Below, piece by piece: positions 38,385 to 47,700 of a stretch of 64,000 nucleotides of DNA. The notes below the pieces were generated by a model. It saw only the letters and a program-made list of their open reading frames with translations. It was not told the DNA's origin and searched no databases. The DNA comes from Tractidigestivibacter sp050946515 (GTDB lineage: Bacteria > Actinomycetota > Coriobacteriia > Coriobacteriales > Atopobiaceae). The stretch is from NCBI RefSeq assembly GCF_050946515.1, contig NZ_JBMNUX010000012.1:13588-77587 (forward strand), read 5' to 3'. The position numbers and the translations under genes are program-made. Position 1 is the first letter of the stretch. The number at the start of each line of letters is the position of its first letter.

Positions 38385-39773
38385 CTAGTCGGCAAAGAAC
38401 CTGCGAACGAGGTCCTTGCTATATTCTACGGTCTCCTCCATGTCGCCGAAGGCCATGACCTCGCCGGCGAAGTAGGCGTTGCGCTGCCCCTGCAGGGCCT
38501 CTACCTTGTCGTACCATCCGTCTGCGTAGTCGGCGCTCGAGACGTGCGGGAAGTAGTACCAGTCATCGATGCGCTCGGTCTTGACCACGGGAAGGCCAGA
38601 CTTCGCCATGTCGGCAAGGGTGGTGTCGCGAGCCTGCTCAAAGGGCACGTCGGGCATGCCCTCGTGGTTGCGCAGCGTGAAGGTGACAAGCGGCTGAGGC
38701 CCGCAGTCTGGCCAGCGATGATAGAACACCATCAGGTGACCGCGGGTCTCGTTGGTCATGTTGGCGAAATAGTAGTACGAGATGTCCGGGGCCTTGTCGT
38801 CCTCGGTGCGCACCGCCATGGTGAAGTACTCCTTGTTCTGGATCTTCGAGAAGAGCTGGCGCTCCTCGTCGGTGGCGTCGCCATAGTCCATGAACATCTC
38901 GAGCGGCGTGCAGATGATGATCTTGTCGAAGACCTCCTGGCGCTCGCCGTCAGGGCCCTTCACGGTCACGGTCACCTTGCTGTCGTCGCGGACGACGCCC
39001 ACGACCTCGGTGTTCAAGACAGCGGGGTGCTTCAGGTGGTCGTTCACGCCCTGCCAGATGGACTCGGTGCCATTCTTCCAAGTCCAGAGCTTTCCCGTCG
39101 AGAGGAACTGCCTCACGGTGTAGGCGTCAAGGTACTTGAGCACGTAGGCAGCCGGAATCTCGTCGAAGTAGCCATAGCCGAACGACGTGAAGGGACCCTT
39201 CCAGACCATCTCGGCATCCTCGCAATGGTTGAGCTTCAGGAACTCCGAGAAGGGAAGGGACAGGTCCTTCAGGTTGGGGTTCTCGCCCTCGATGTGCGCG
39301 AGCTTGAGCTCGGGGGAAGGGCAAAGGCCCTCGTAACGACCTTGGGCCACGCCGCGGTGGCCGTTGACGTCGTAGCCCTTGTACTTGGTTGCGAGCAGCT
39401 TGGAGAGCTTGCGCATCTTGAGAAGCTTGTTCAGCATCGAGATCTTGGACTGCTTGAGAGGCGTGCCGTCAGTGTTGGTGAAGCGGCGCCCCATGGCAGG
39501 ACCGTCGGCGTGCGACGTGCCGCCGAACTCCTCGCACTCATGCACCGCGAAGTAGGTCTCGCAGCCCATGACCGCGCCCATCTCGATGGTGCGCTGCTCC
39601 TTCTTGCCGTCCTTTGTGGTGACCTCCATCTTGGGGGAGAACGCCTTGCCGCCAACGCGCCCGCTCTTCTCGTAGATGACGTAGTTGTCGTAGCCCGCCT
39701 TCTCAAGGTACATGGCCATTGAGGTGCCGGCCGGGCCTCCGCCTACGATGCAGATGCGCTGGTTCTTGTCCAT
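38385..39773 (-). CDS. FAD-dependent enzyme similar to Propionibacterium polyunsaturated fatty-acid isomerase (PAI)
   Basis: The 462-residue amine-oxidase-fold flavoprotein begins ICIVGGGPAGTSMAMYLEKAG, with EKSGRVGGK after it. Beyond the FAD motifs, long stretches agree with my memory of the P. acnes linoleate isomerase PAI: LLATKYKGYDVNGH, PFTSFGYGYFDEIPAAYVLK, TGKLWTWKNGT, VFYHRWPD and DDWYYFPHVSSADYADGWY. PAI converts linoleic acid to trans-10,cis-12 conjugated linoleic acid. A ~25-residue insertion follows YDVNGHRG relative to the remembered protein. It heads a four-gene operon with hypB, the Fe-S flavoprotein and hypA. Isomerase activity is an inference. Confidence 0.8.
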   Translation of the reverse strand: MDKNQRICIVGGGPAGTSMAMYLEKAGYDNYVIYEKSGRVGGKAFSPKMEVTTKDGKKEQRTIEMGAVMGCETYFAVHECEEFGGTSHADGPAMGRRFTNTDGTPLKQSKISMLNKLLKMRKLSKLLATKYKGYDVNGHRGVAQGRYEGLCPSPELKLAHIEGENPNLKDLSLPFSEFLKLNHCEDAEMVWKGPFTSFGYGYFDEIPAAYVLKYLDAYTVRQFLSTGKLWTWKNGTESIWQGVNDHLKHPAVLNTEVVGVVRDDSKVTVTVKGPDGERQEVFDKIIICTPLEMFMDYGDATDEERQLFSKIQNKEYFTMAVRTEDDKAPDISYYYFANMTNETRGHLMVFYHRWPDCGPQPLVTFTLRNHEGMPDVPFEQARDTTLADMAKSGLPVVKTERIDDWYYFPHVSSADYADGWYDKVEALQGQRNAYFAGEVMAFGDMEETVEYSKDLVRRFFAD

Positions 39774-39930
39774 AAGTGATTCCTCTCGCGTTTGCTGACG
39801 GCTGTGTGCATTTTTTCAGCAGCCTTACATACAGTTGTCTAGTCTATACGCGAATATAGTCACTGCGACCAAGAATCTGTCCGCATTTAGTCAAATAAAT
39901 TATCAGTTGTGTGCTTGCTCGCTGCGAGAG
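39774..39930 (-). promoter_or_regulatory. AT-rich promoter region of the PAI-like/hyp operon
   Basis: This 157-base gap contains a distinctly AT-rich core. On the minus strand TTGGTC and TATAGA are separated by 18 bases (about 39846-39875), a plausible promoter. TATA-CGCGAA-TATA forms a small dyad over the -10. A GAGAGGAATC ribosome site precedes the ATG. Confidence 0.4.
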
Positions 39931-40401
39931 CTATGAGATGTGGGGATATCGGTCATAGTATGCGCGCAAAAGCGAGATGCTATCCCTTCTGAGAACGCCC
40001 TTCGTCACCTTGGGCTCCCAGGCGGAACTCCTGAAGACGGTATCGGCGCACTTGCTGCCCGGGTCGCAGATGATCTTGCCCAAGTCCTTGTCGGTGGCTG
40101 CATACACAAGGCGACCGACGTGCGCCCACACGATGACGCCGCAGCACATGAAGCACGGCTCGCAGTTGGCGTAGATCGTGTAGTCGGAAAGGTCCTTGAT
40201 GCCGGTCTGCGCGCAATACCTGCGGATGAGCCCCGAGGTTGCATGCATCGTCTTGTCTCCCGAGGTCTTCACCTGGTTCTCGTTCTCAAAGACGATGCTG
40301 CCGTCCTTCACCAGCACGGCGCCGAAGGGTTCGTTTCCGTGCTTGACTGCCGAAACGGCCACCTTGATTGCCTGGCGCATAAATCGTTCGTCTTCGGTCA
40401 T
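39931..40401 (-). CDS. Cytidine/guanine deaminase-fold protein lacking the catalytic Glu
   Basis: The 156-residue CDA-fold protein keeps the zinc ligands His (TMHATSGLI) and PCxxC (CEPCFMCCG), and the N-terminal FGAVLVKDG. The HAE motif reads HAT: the Glu that shuttles the proton in guanine/adenosine deaminases is Thr (codon ACC). It may therefore be inactive as a deaminase, use another residue, or be a regulatory or nucleotide-binding relative. It starts at ATG 40401, divergent from the ROK kinase gene. Confidence 0.82.
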   Translation of the reverse strand: MTEDERFMRQAIKVAVSAVKHGNEPFGAVLVKDGSIVFENENQVKTSGDKTMHATSGLIRRYCAQTGIKDLSDYTIYANCEPCFMCCGVIVWAHVGRLVYAATDKDLGKIICDPGSKCADTVFRSSAWEPKVTKGVLRRDSISLLRAYYDRYPHIS

Positions 40402-40526
40402 GGATGCTCCTCACGCTCTCTCTGTACGAAAGGTGATTTTCCCACACAGCAAGGGACCCTTTCATGCTGAAACGCATCCGGATTAAGATTGGGTGATATC
40501 GCAGGAAAAGAGCTTAGGAGAACGAA

Positions 40527-41438
40527 ATGGCGAGATACGTCGTGCTCGACATCGGCGGGACTTTCGTGAAGTGCGCGACGATGGACGAGAGCGCGTCGTT
40601 CATCGACCGTAGCAAGGTTCCGTCTGTGCGCTCTAGCCTTGATGGCTTTCTCAGCTGTCTCGATGCCTGCATCGCACCGCGACTAATCGGCGCCGAGGGT
40701 ATCGCCGTCAGCATGCCGGGCCGAGTGGACACGGACCGAGGCGTGGCCATAAGTGGTGGAGCCTTCAGCTTCATTGACAGCCTTCCCATAGCGCAGAAGC
40801 TGCAAGAGCGCTACGGGATTCCAGTGACCGTGGCGAACGATGCGAAGTGCGCGACGGCGGCCGAGCTTTGGGATGGCGCGCTCAGCGATGTCAATAGCGG
40901 GCTTGTTTACGTACTGGGAACTGGCATCGGAGGCGGCATTGCGATGGACGGCCACGTGGTCATGGGCAGCCATTTTGCCGCAGGCGAGCTGAGCTTCTGC
41001 GTGGGGGATGCTTCGAGGCCTTACGGAGTCAACAACCTAATCGCAGCAAAGCTTGGAACGAAGGGGCTCTTGCGCACCTATGAAGAAGCGTCCGGCGAAA
41101 AGGTTGACGGCATCGAGCTCTTTCGGCGCATCGACGCTGGCGAAAGAGAGGCTGCAACCGTCTTTGACGAGTTCTGCGACCTGACCGCAAAGTTCCTTTT
41201 TGACCTGCAGGCGATCCTCGACGTTGACCGCATCGCTATTGGCGGAGGCATCAGCGCACAGCCAATATTGATCTCCGAGCTCGATGCTCGCCTGAAGGGG
41301 CTTTACGAAACTCTGACCGAACAACTTGGGACAATCGCCTGCCAGGCTCCGGAGGTCGTCCGCTGTCGGTATGGCAACGACGCAAACTTGATTGGGGCGC
41401 TTGGAATTCACTTAAGAAAGATGGAAGCACAGGGCTAA
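40527..41438 (+). CDS. ROK-family sugar kinase
   Basis: The 303-residue protein has the ATP-binding motif LDIGGTFVKCATMD, a sugar-binding VANDAKCATAAELW with the catalytic Asp, GTGIGGGIAMDG and GGGISAQP. The zinc motif CxCGxxGC common in glucokinases and NagC is absent, as in several N-acetylhexosamine kinases, so the substrate is not assigned. No N-terminal HTH is present, so it is a kinase and not a repressor. AGGAGAACGAA precedes the ATG. Its 3' end overlaps the convergent DUF1810 gene by 4 bases. Confidence 0.88.
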   Translation: MARYVVLDIGGTFVKCATMDESASFIDRSKVPSVRSSLDGFLSCLDACIAPRLIGAEGIAVSMPGRVDTDRGVAISGGAFSFIDSLPIAQKLQERYGIPVTVANDAKCATAAELWDGALSDVNSGLVYVLGTGIGGGIAMDGHVVMGSHFAAGELSFCVGDASRPYGVNNLIAAKLGTKGLLRTYEEASGEKVDGIELFRRIDAGEREAATVFDEFCDLTAKFLFDLQAILDVDRIAIGGGISAQPILISELDARLKGLYETLTEQLGTIACQAPEVVRCRYGNDANLIGALGIHLRKMEAQG

Positions 41439-41872
41439 AGCCCAAGAAGCTCCAGAGTCTTGGGGTCTGGCCTGCCGTCATAGAACTTTTTAAGCACACG
41501 GGAAAACACGGCGTCATCTGATGAGGCAACTTGGTCAAAGAGCGTCATGGAAGATCGTAGCTTGAGGTCGTCAGGATGGCCCATCACGGCGTGGGGGTCA
41601 TCCGTCGGAAGCTCCAAAAGGGCAGAAGAGATGGTGCGGAGGTTGGCACCAAGATAGGGGTGTGCCAAGAAAGCGCGCGCCTCATCGGCATCCTCGATTC
41701 CGTAATACTTGGCAGTCGAGCTGTAACCGAGCTCTTTTAGCTGGGGGAATATATACCAGATCCAGTGAGAGCGCTTGTGCCCTGAGCGAATCTCAGCCAA
41801 GGCGGTGTCGAAGTCTCGCCGCTGCGCCTTAACGAACCTCTCTAGGTCATAGCCATAGGTCGAAGTTGCCAT
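41435..41872 (-). CDS. DUF1810 family protein
   Basis: The 145-residue protein has the family's hallmark HKRSHWIWYIFPQLKELG, then SSTAKYYGI and a Met/Lys/Phe-rich C-terminus ending in DPKTLELLGL. DUF1810 proteins adopt a helical fold, and their biological role is not settled. ATG 41872 with GAGGGG 8 bases upstream is preferred over GTG 41881. Confidence 0.85.
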   Translation of the reverse strand: MATSTYGYDLERFVKAQRRDFDTALAEIRSGHKRSHWIWYIFPQLKELGYSSTAKYYGIEDADEARAFLAHPYLGANLRTISSALLELPTDDPHAVMGHPDDLKLRSSMTLFDQVASSDDAVFSRVLKKFYDGRPDPKTLELLGL

Positions 41873-42371
41873 CAGAGCCACCCCTCAAAGCCATGCAAGC
41901 TCGCACGCAAATAGAGCTGTACCGCAACGAGACAGCGAAGTCAGGGCTTTCTTGAAGCCACGGCGCAAAAAAGCGCATCCACAAGACGATTGTAGGCGCG
42001 CTGCAAAGGTACCGTGTCGGCGAGTTAGCGGCCGTAGGCCGCCAAGAGGGCACCACCCTGCGCTGAACTCGCCTTAGTGCAGACTTTGCCGATCTCCGTG
42101 CACCGAACTCGCCTTAGTGCAGACGGTCAACACGACAGCATGAGACATGACAGGCAAAGCAAAATCTGGGACCCCCATCTACCAGGCATTCTATATAGTT
42201 TGAAGTTTGATGGTACGAGAGGGTTCTCGCAAAGGGCCTGCACTAAGGCGAGTTCGGCGCAAGAAGGGGGCAGTCTGTCGCATTAGGGGCGGTTCAGCGC
42301 AAAGGATGCCAAAGAAGGCGGACCGGGGAACCCGGTCCGCCTTCTTTTTAAGGTCGTTACGCGCCAGGGCG
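41873..42371. repeat. Gene-free region with GAACTCGCCTTAGTGCAGAC repeats
   Basis: No convincing gene lies in this 499-base gap. The 20-base sequence GAACTCGCCTTAGTGCAGAC occurs exactly at 42065-42084 and 42105-42124 and inverted with one mismatch at 42236-42255. Degenerate inverted copies appear near 42017-42031 and 42271-42298. The region thus resembles the repeat cluster at 34.0-34.4 kb in style but not in sequence. A strong terminator occupies 42312-42349. Part of the left end must hold the DUF1810 promoter. Confidence 0.75.
42312..42349. terminator. Bidirectional rho-independent terminator
   Basis: A 16-bp perfect stem (42312-42327 with 42331-42346) and a GAA loop are followed by a T-run on the + side, with A residues on the other. 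It ends the SDR-MFS operon on the minus strand. Confidence 0.85.
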
Positions 42372-43655
42372 CTAACGAGGGGTGTAGCCCATCGACTCGA
42401 TTTGCTTCTGGCTCACCTTGCTAGAAAGTCCATACAGCACGGAGACAACAATCATTAGGAACGCGAAAACGATCCATGCGTTGTTATAGGTGCCCGTCAC
42501 ATCGAAGATCAACGCTGCCACGGTGGGACCGACGATCTGGCCCACGTTTCCCGCAATGTTCATCCATCCGCTAAGGACGCCGTACTCTTTGTCGCCAAAG
42601 TTGCGCGCCGTAATCAGGAACGGAACGGTGGACGGGAGCGCTCCGCCAATCATGTAGAGCGGCATCATGATGTAGGCAAACATCATGTTCTGCGAGGACA
42701 GCGTCATGCAGACGAAGACCGCAGCGTAGAACAGCGGCACAATAACGGCCATGCGACGAATGCTGATAACGTCGGAAATGACGCCAACCAAGAACTTGCC
42801 GATGATGAGCGTGCCGAGCACCGTTGAATACAGCGCAGCCGCTTGGTCGGACGAGCCGGTGATCTCGGTATAGTGTGCTACAAACTGCGCGCTAAACGCG
42901 GCGGCGCCAATCATCGTAATCATGCCAGCCAGCCACTGCAGCCACCATCGGGCGGTATGAAGCGCCTGAGATGCCGTAATGCCAGCCTTTTCGCCAACCT
43001 CCTGGCCGCTCACCTCTCCGGGCTCGGGGTCTCCGATACGGTGATCGAAACCCTTCTCGGACGGCGTGGCAACAACAAGAAGCAGCGCAATGGGAATCAT
43101 GATTGCGTTGATGCCCGCCATCACCAGGTACCCGTAGCGCCATCCACCGGACACAATGGCGGAGTTCACCACTCGCACCCAGACAAGTGCGCCCGCGCCG
43201 GAGCCCAGCATTGCAAGAGAGAGCGCGGTGCCCTTGACCTTGGGGCCAAACCAGTTGCCCATGAGGATGGTTGCAGGAAGGTTGGTTGCGCCGCACCAGC
43301 CAAAGCCCTGGATGGCAGCGAGCAGGTACAGCTGCCAAAGAGAGGTTGCCCGGCTCATCAGCAGATAGCAGATGCTGGTGATGGCCACGCACGCGCTCAG
43401 CACGTATTTGAACTTGTACTTCTTGTACAGCTTGCCGATGAACAGCGACCCGATCATCATCGTGACGGTCATGATCGTGTTGGTCTGGATATAGGCCGTC
43501 TTGCTTACGCCGAGGTCGTCGCAGATAGGCGTGTAGAACAGCGACTGGCAGTTCACCTTGATGACATAGCAGATGAACATCGACATGAAGCCGCAAATCA
43601 TCATGATCCAGCCGTAGTAGAAGCGGCCGTCAATCTTTAGGGAAACCTTTTTCAT
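42372..43655 (-). CDS. Major facilitator superfamily transporter
   Basis: The 427-residue membrane protein has twelve hydrophobic segments in two halves separated by a charged loop (around EPGEVSGQEVGEKAG, residues ~210-225). The MFS loop-2 motif region reads GSLFIGKLYKKYKFK and the second half has GKFLVGVISD. The overall pattern resembles organic-acid (OFA-type/monocarboxylate) carriers, but this is only an impression. GAGGTGAGGA precedes the ATG. It is 45 bases downstream of the SDR gene, suggesting uptake of that enzyme's substrate. Confidence 0.88.
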   Translation of the reverse strand: MKKVSLKIDGRFYYGWIMMICGFMSMFICYVIKVNCQSLFYTPICDDLGVSKTAYIQTNTIMTVTMMIGSLFIGKLYKKYKFKYVLSACVAITSICYLLMSRATSLWQLYLLAAIQGFGWCGATNLPATILMGNWFGPKVKGTALSLAMLGSGAGALVWVRVVNSAIVSGGWRYGYLVMAGINAIMIPIALLLVVATPSEKGFDHRIGDPEPGEVSGQEVGEKAGITASQALHTARWWLQWLAGMITMIGAAAFSAQFVAHYTEITGSSDQAAALYSTVLGTLIIGKFLVGVISDVISIRRMAVIVPLFYAAVFVCMTLSSQNMMFAYIMMPLYMIGGALPSTVPFLITARNFGDKEYGVLSGWMNIAGNVGQIVGPTVAALIFDVTGTYNNAWIVFAFLMIVVSVLYGLSSKVSQKQIESMGYTPR

Positions 43656-43700
43656 TCCTCACCTCGAAACGCACAGTCCTTCAGTTTCTTAGGGGAGGAG

Positions 43701-44465
43701 CTAGACGATGGTCCAGCCGCCGTCGACAAGCAGGAGCTGACCGGTGACATAGCTGGAGGCGTCAGAAGCAAGGAAGAGCATAGCGCCGTTGAGCTCGCCG
43801 GGCTTGCCGCGACGGCCCATGGGGCAGCCGCGCTTGATGCCCTCGTCGTAGGCAGCATTGGTGACCTTCGCGGCCATCTCGCTCTCGAAGTAGCCGGGTC
43901 CAAGCACGTTCACAGTGACGCCGCTCTTTGCCCACTCGGCGGCCAGTGCCTTCGACATCATGAGCACGGCTCCCTTGGCGGTGGAGTAGCCGGAGCGTGG
44001 CACGCCGTTCATGGTGACCATGCAGTGGAACGAGCCGATGTTCACGATCTTGCCGTAGCCACGCTCGACCATGTGGCGACCGACCTCGCGGCAGAAGTAG
44101 AACACGCCATCGACGTTGGTCTTCATAGTGCGCTCCCAGGTCTCGTCGTCGCACTCGAGAGCAGGCGTCGAGAAGCCCGCGGCAGCATTGTTGATCAGGA
44201 TGTCGATGGAACCGAACTCGGCGATGGTCTTGTCGACTGCGGCCTTTATCTGGGAGCTGTCTGTCACGTCGCAGGGGCACACGACGCACTTGACGCCGTA
44301 CGCCTCGATCTGCTTCTTGACCTCCTCAAGGCGCTCGACGCGGCGCGCGGCGATGGCCACGTTGGCACCCTGCTCGGCCAGGCAGAGGGCGAACTGCCTG
44401 CCCAAGCCCGACGAGGCGCCGGTTACGATTGCGTTCTTCCCCTTAACGTCGAAGTAATTCTTCAT
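43701..44465 (-). CDS. Short-chain dehydrogenase/reductase
   Basis: The 254-residue classical SDR has TGASSGLG, ILINNAAAG, the catalytic Ser in IGSFHC and Tyr-Lys in GYSTAKGA, and the C-terminal DGGWTI. The length and N-terminus (YFDVKGKNAIVTGASSG) resemble gluconate-5-dehydrogenase-like enzymes; the substrate is unproven. It is first of a two-gene operon with the MFS carrier. Confidence 0.9.
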   Translation of the reverse strand: MKNYFDVKGKNAIVTGASSGLGRQFALCLAEQGANVAIAARRVERLEEVKKQIEAYGVKCVVCPCDVTDSSQIKAAVDKTIAEFGSIDILINNAAAGFSTPALECDDETWERTMKTNVDGVFYFCREVGRHMVERGYGKIVNIGSFHCMVTMNGVPRSGYSTAKGAVLMMSKALAAEWAKSGVTVNVLGPGYFESEMAAKVTNAAYDEGIKRGCPMGRRGKPGELNGAMLFLASDASSYVTGQLLLVDGGWTIV

Positions 44466-44746
44466 GCGTCAACAGGCGTGCTGTTGGTTTGCACGCCCCC
44501 TCCTCGGTGATGAATGGTAGTGCATGCCTCGCCGTATTGGAGCGAAATGTAAAAGTATATTTTTGAATAAGATTATGCAGAATCTGGCGATGTCAGATGG
44601 ACACGTTCGCTCTTGGCATCCAATAGCAAGCCTTCTCCCGCTTCAAAGGCGTTACGCATAAAAACCAGGTTGAGACAACAGGATGCGGGTCCCCTTGCGA
44701 TCAAAAAGAGGGGGCCCGCATCAGAAGTCACGGCGTGCCAAGGCAC
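44466..44746. other. Intergenic region with a long imperfect hairpin
   Basis: No gene is seen. An AT-rich stretch at 44540-44580 probably holds the SDR promoter. A 13-bp near-perfect stem (44682-44694 with 44710-44722) around a 15-base loop lies 25 bases beyond the FtsK-like stop and may terminate that transcript, although a clear T-run is missing. Confidence 0.5.
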
Positions 44747-47700
44747 CTACAGCCTGAAGAGCACCGGCTCGCCAGGCTTGGTGGAGAAGTCCTCAAAGAA
44801 GAGCCCGTTTCCGCTGAACTGCGCGATGTCCAAGTTGACCACGCGGCGCACCCATCGCATGAGGGACGCGCCCGCAGGCACCTGAAGCACAGAGCTGCTG
44901 CCCGTAAGGATGGCGAGGCAGCCTGCCGCGCCTGCACCCCTTAGGATGGCGACGACCTGCTTCAGAATCTCGTCGTCACTCTGGACGGCGTCAAGCGCGC
45001 CCTTCAAGACGAGAACCTCAAACTCAGGCATCTCTTCGCCGTCGTCCAGCCGGTCACGGAGGTCCCAGTAGTCGTATGCCTCTGAAGAGGCAAAGGCCTC
45101 CTGCCGCTCGACAAGCCCAGAATATGCCGCAGCAAGTGCATCCGAGGTGGCGTCGACCTCAACAACCTGCGGCTTCGCCCCAAGCTCCTGCTCAATCTTC
45201 TCCTCAAGCGAAGAGCAGAGGGAGCCACGCGCTTCAGAGGTGCCGCCACAGGCCGCAACCGCGGCAAGGTCTCGAGGGCCAACGGAAAGCCGAGCGGCGC
45301 CAGCCCCACCCTGAAGCTCGCCGAGCTCGACGACAAACCCTGCGGCAGGGGGGACCTGAGCGGGAGCAACCACAGGCGCTGGGGCCGCTGTCGGCTGGGC
45401 CGGCACGAAGTTCGCCTGCGCCTGTGGCGCAAGCTCCGTCGCTGCAGCAGCCGCCACGTTCTCGGGAGAGAACTCGTCTTCAAGCTCGTTGTCCACTTCA
45501 TAGCTCTTGGTCGAGAAGAGCCCTGCAGGGTCGTTGAAGAGGTCTGAGTCAAAGATTGAATGATGCTCGCGCTCAATTGGGGCACCCGCATCGGCAATCG
45601 CAGCTTCATCTTTCTTGGCTTCCGGCACCGCTCGCCCTGAGGCAACGGCAGCAACACGCACTCTGTTGAATCGCGGAGCGTCTTGCGCATCAGCGGCCGT
45701 GGGGACCTCGGTCCTCTTGCGCCATGAGAGGAGCTCTTCTTCGGAAAGGGGGAGGTAGGGCTTAATCTGGCACGAAACGGAGAGGTCCGCCGCATTTCTG
45801 CCCTTGAAGTAGACGACGTTTGCGTTCATGGAGTCGGTGGGGACCTCGGAGCCCAGGACGCGACGACCGTCGAACGCCGAAAGCCCCCTCACGACGCGCT
45901 GGGTGAGGTCTCCGGCCATGTTTCGCTCGTCCAAGAAGCTGTAGAACTCCGCCGACGCTGACTGAGCCGTTATGACCACGAAGACGCGGCACTGCGAGCC
46001 TTCGTGAACCAATTCGGCAAGCTGCTTGCTTGCGCCCGGAGCCCCTTCGGAAAGCTCGCCTTCCCATTCAAGCGCATAGGGGTCCTCAGGAAGCTTGTCC
46101 AAGACAAGAGCCTCGGGCTCGCCGGACTCGCCAGGTTCTCCAGCCAAAGAGTCAGCCTCTCCACCAACTTCGCCAACATCCTGCGCGCTATCGTCACCAG
46201 AGGGCGCGAGAAGGTCGTCCAGCTTGTCCGCCACATCGCCGAAGAAGTCGAACGTGTGGGGGTCACCCTTGTAACCGCCTTCATCGTTTGCGCTCGCATC
46301 TTCTGCGCCTGCGCCGCCTACGCCAGCATCCGGCTTCTCACGAGAAACACGCGCCCCGGGCTTTGTGACCTTCCCGCCAACCAAGCGCTCGAAGAACCCT
46401 CGCTTCGCGGCACGCCTGAAAACGATGATGATGTCGCCAAGCGATGCTATGCCGCCCTCGTCCATCACCGCAAGCCTTCGCTGATACTCATCAAAGACGC
46501 AATGGATTCCAGCGAGCGCCTCAGCCTCGTTTCTCGTAACGCGCACGCGCCCGCACGAGACGCCCTCAAGCGTCGAGAGCGCCTGTGCGTCACTGTCGGT
46601 CTCGTTTCCCGTAAATGCAGGAAGGTCGACGTAGAGCATGTTGGCCTTCCTGTTGAAGAGCACGGCGTCCGCCAGAAGCTCGGTCAGGGCAAAGTCGCTC
46701 TCGCGCCTATCCACCATGGCGAGCATGTTGCTGTCCATGCCCGAGTCAAACTTGATTGCGATGTCGTCAGCCATTCGGATGGGCTCGCCGAGCGGAACGA
46801 CCACCTGCCCGATTGCGTCAAGCCGCTGCTTATGGGCGGAACTCAGGACGGCATCTGCGACATCGGAAAGCTTGCAAGGCTCGGAGACGTTGAAGACCCT
46901 GTTCTTGTCTGACGTGTACTCAAAGCCCCTCTGCTTGCTTTCCTTCGAAATCTTCTCGAGCACCCGGTCTCGGTCGCCGTTCTCGGGATTGCAGAACGAG
47001 ACGCGGAACCTAAACGGAGCCATGGAGCTGTGCACGTCGTTGGTCATGACGGCGACGCCCTTGGCAGAGTCGGTGCCGAACGCCTTCAGCGCATCGTACT
47101 TCTTCGAGACGCCAAAGAGCTGCGCCTGGTTGTCCTCGCTGTTCTTAAGGCCGATGCGGACGGCCATCTGGCTGATTGCGTCGGCAACGCCCGGCGAGCT
47201 GATGAAGTTCTGAGAGGAGAGGACCAGATGTATTCCGTACGACCTGCCCTGCTTCGCGAGCATTCCCAGGTACCTGTTGCAGTTCTTGGCAACCTCGTCG
47301 TTCGCGGACATCTTGAAGAGCACTTCGGCCTCGTCGATGACCACTAGGATGCGCGGCATCTTGCGCCTAGTCTCACGGCGATAGGCGCTCAGCGCGTTGA
47401 CCTTGGAATCGGCCAGCTGGTTGAAGAGCAGGGAGCGCCGATCCATCTCGTCGCACAGCTCCTTGAGCACGCTCTCGCCAAACTCGGGGAGGGCGCTCAC
47501 GGCGACGAGGCGCATGTGCGGCAGCGGGTATGCAGGGTTAGCGTAGACCGGACCGAACTCGTTGCCCTGCTTGAAGTCGAGCAGGTAAAGCTGCAGCTCG
47601 TCGGGGGAGTAGTGGCTGATGGCGCTCAAGATCATGGTATGCAGCAAGGTTGACTTGCCCGAGCCCGTGTTGCCGCAGATGATGCCATGCGGGACGTCCT

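Noticed and set aside
38061..39722. 553-residue + strand frame antisense to the PAI-like gene
   Set aside because: No domain motifs and antisense to a gene with strong family similarity.
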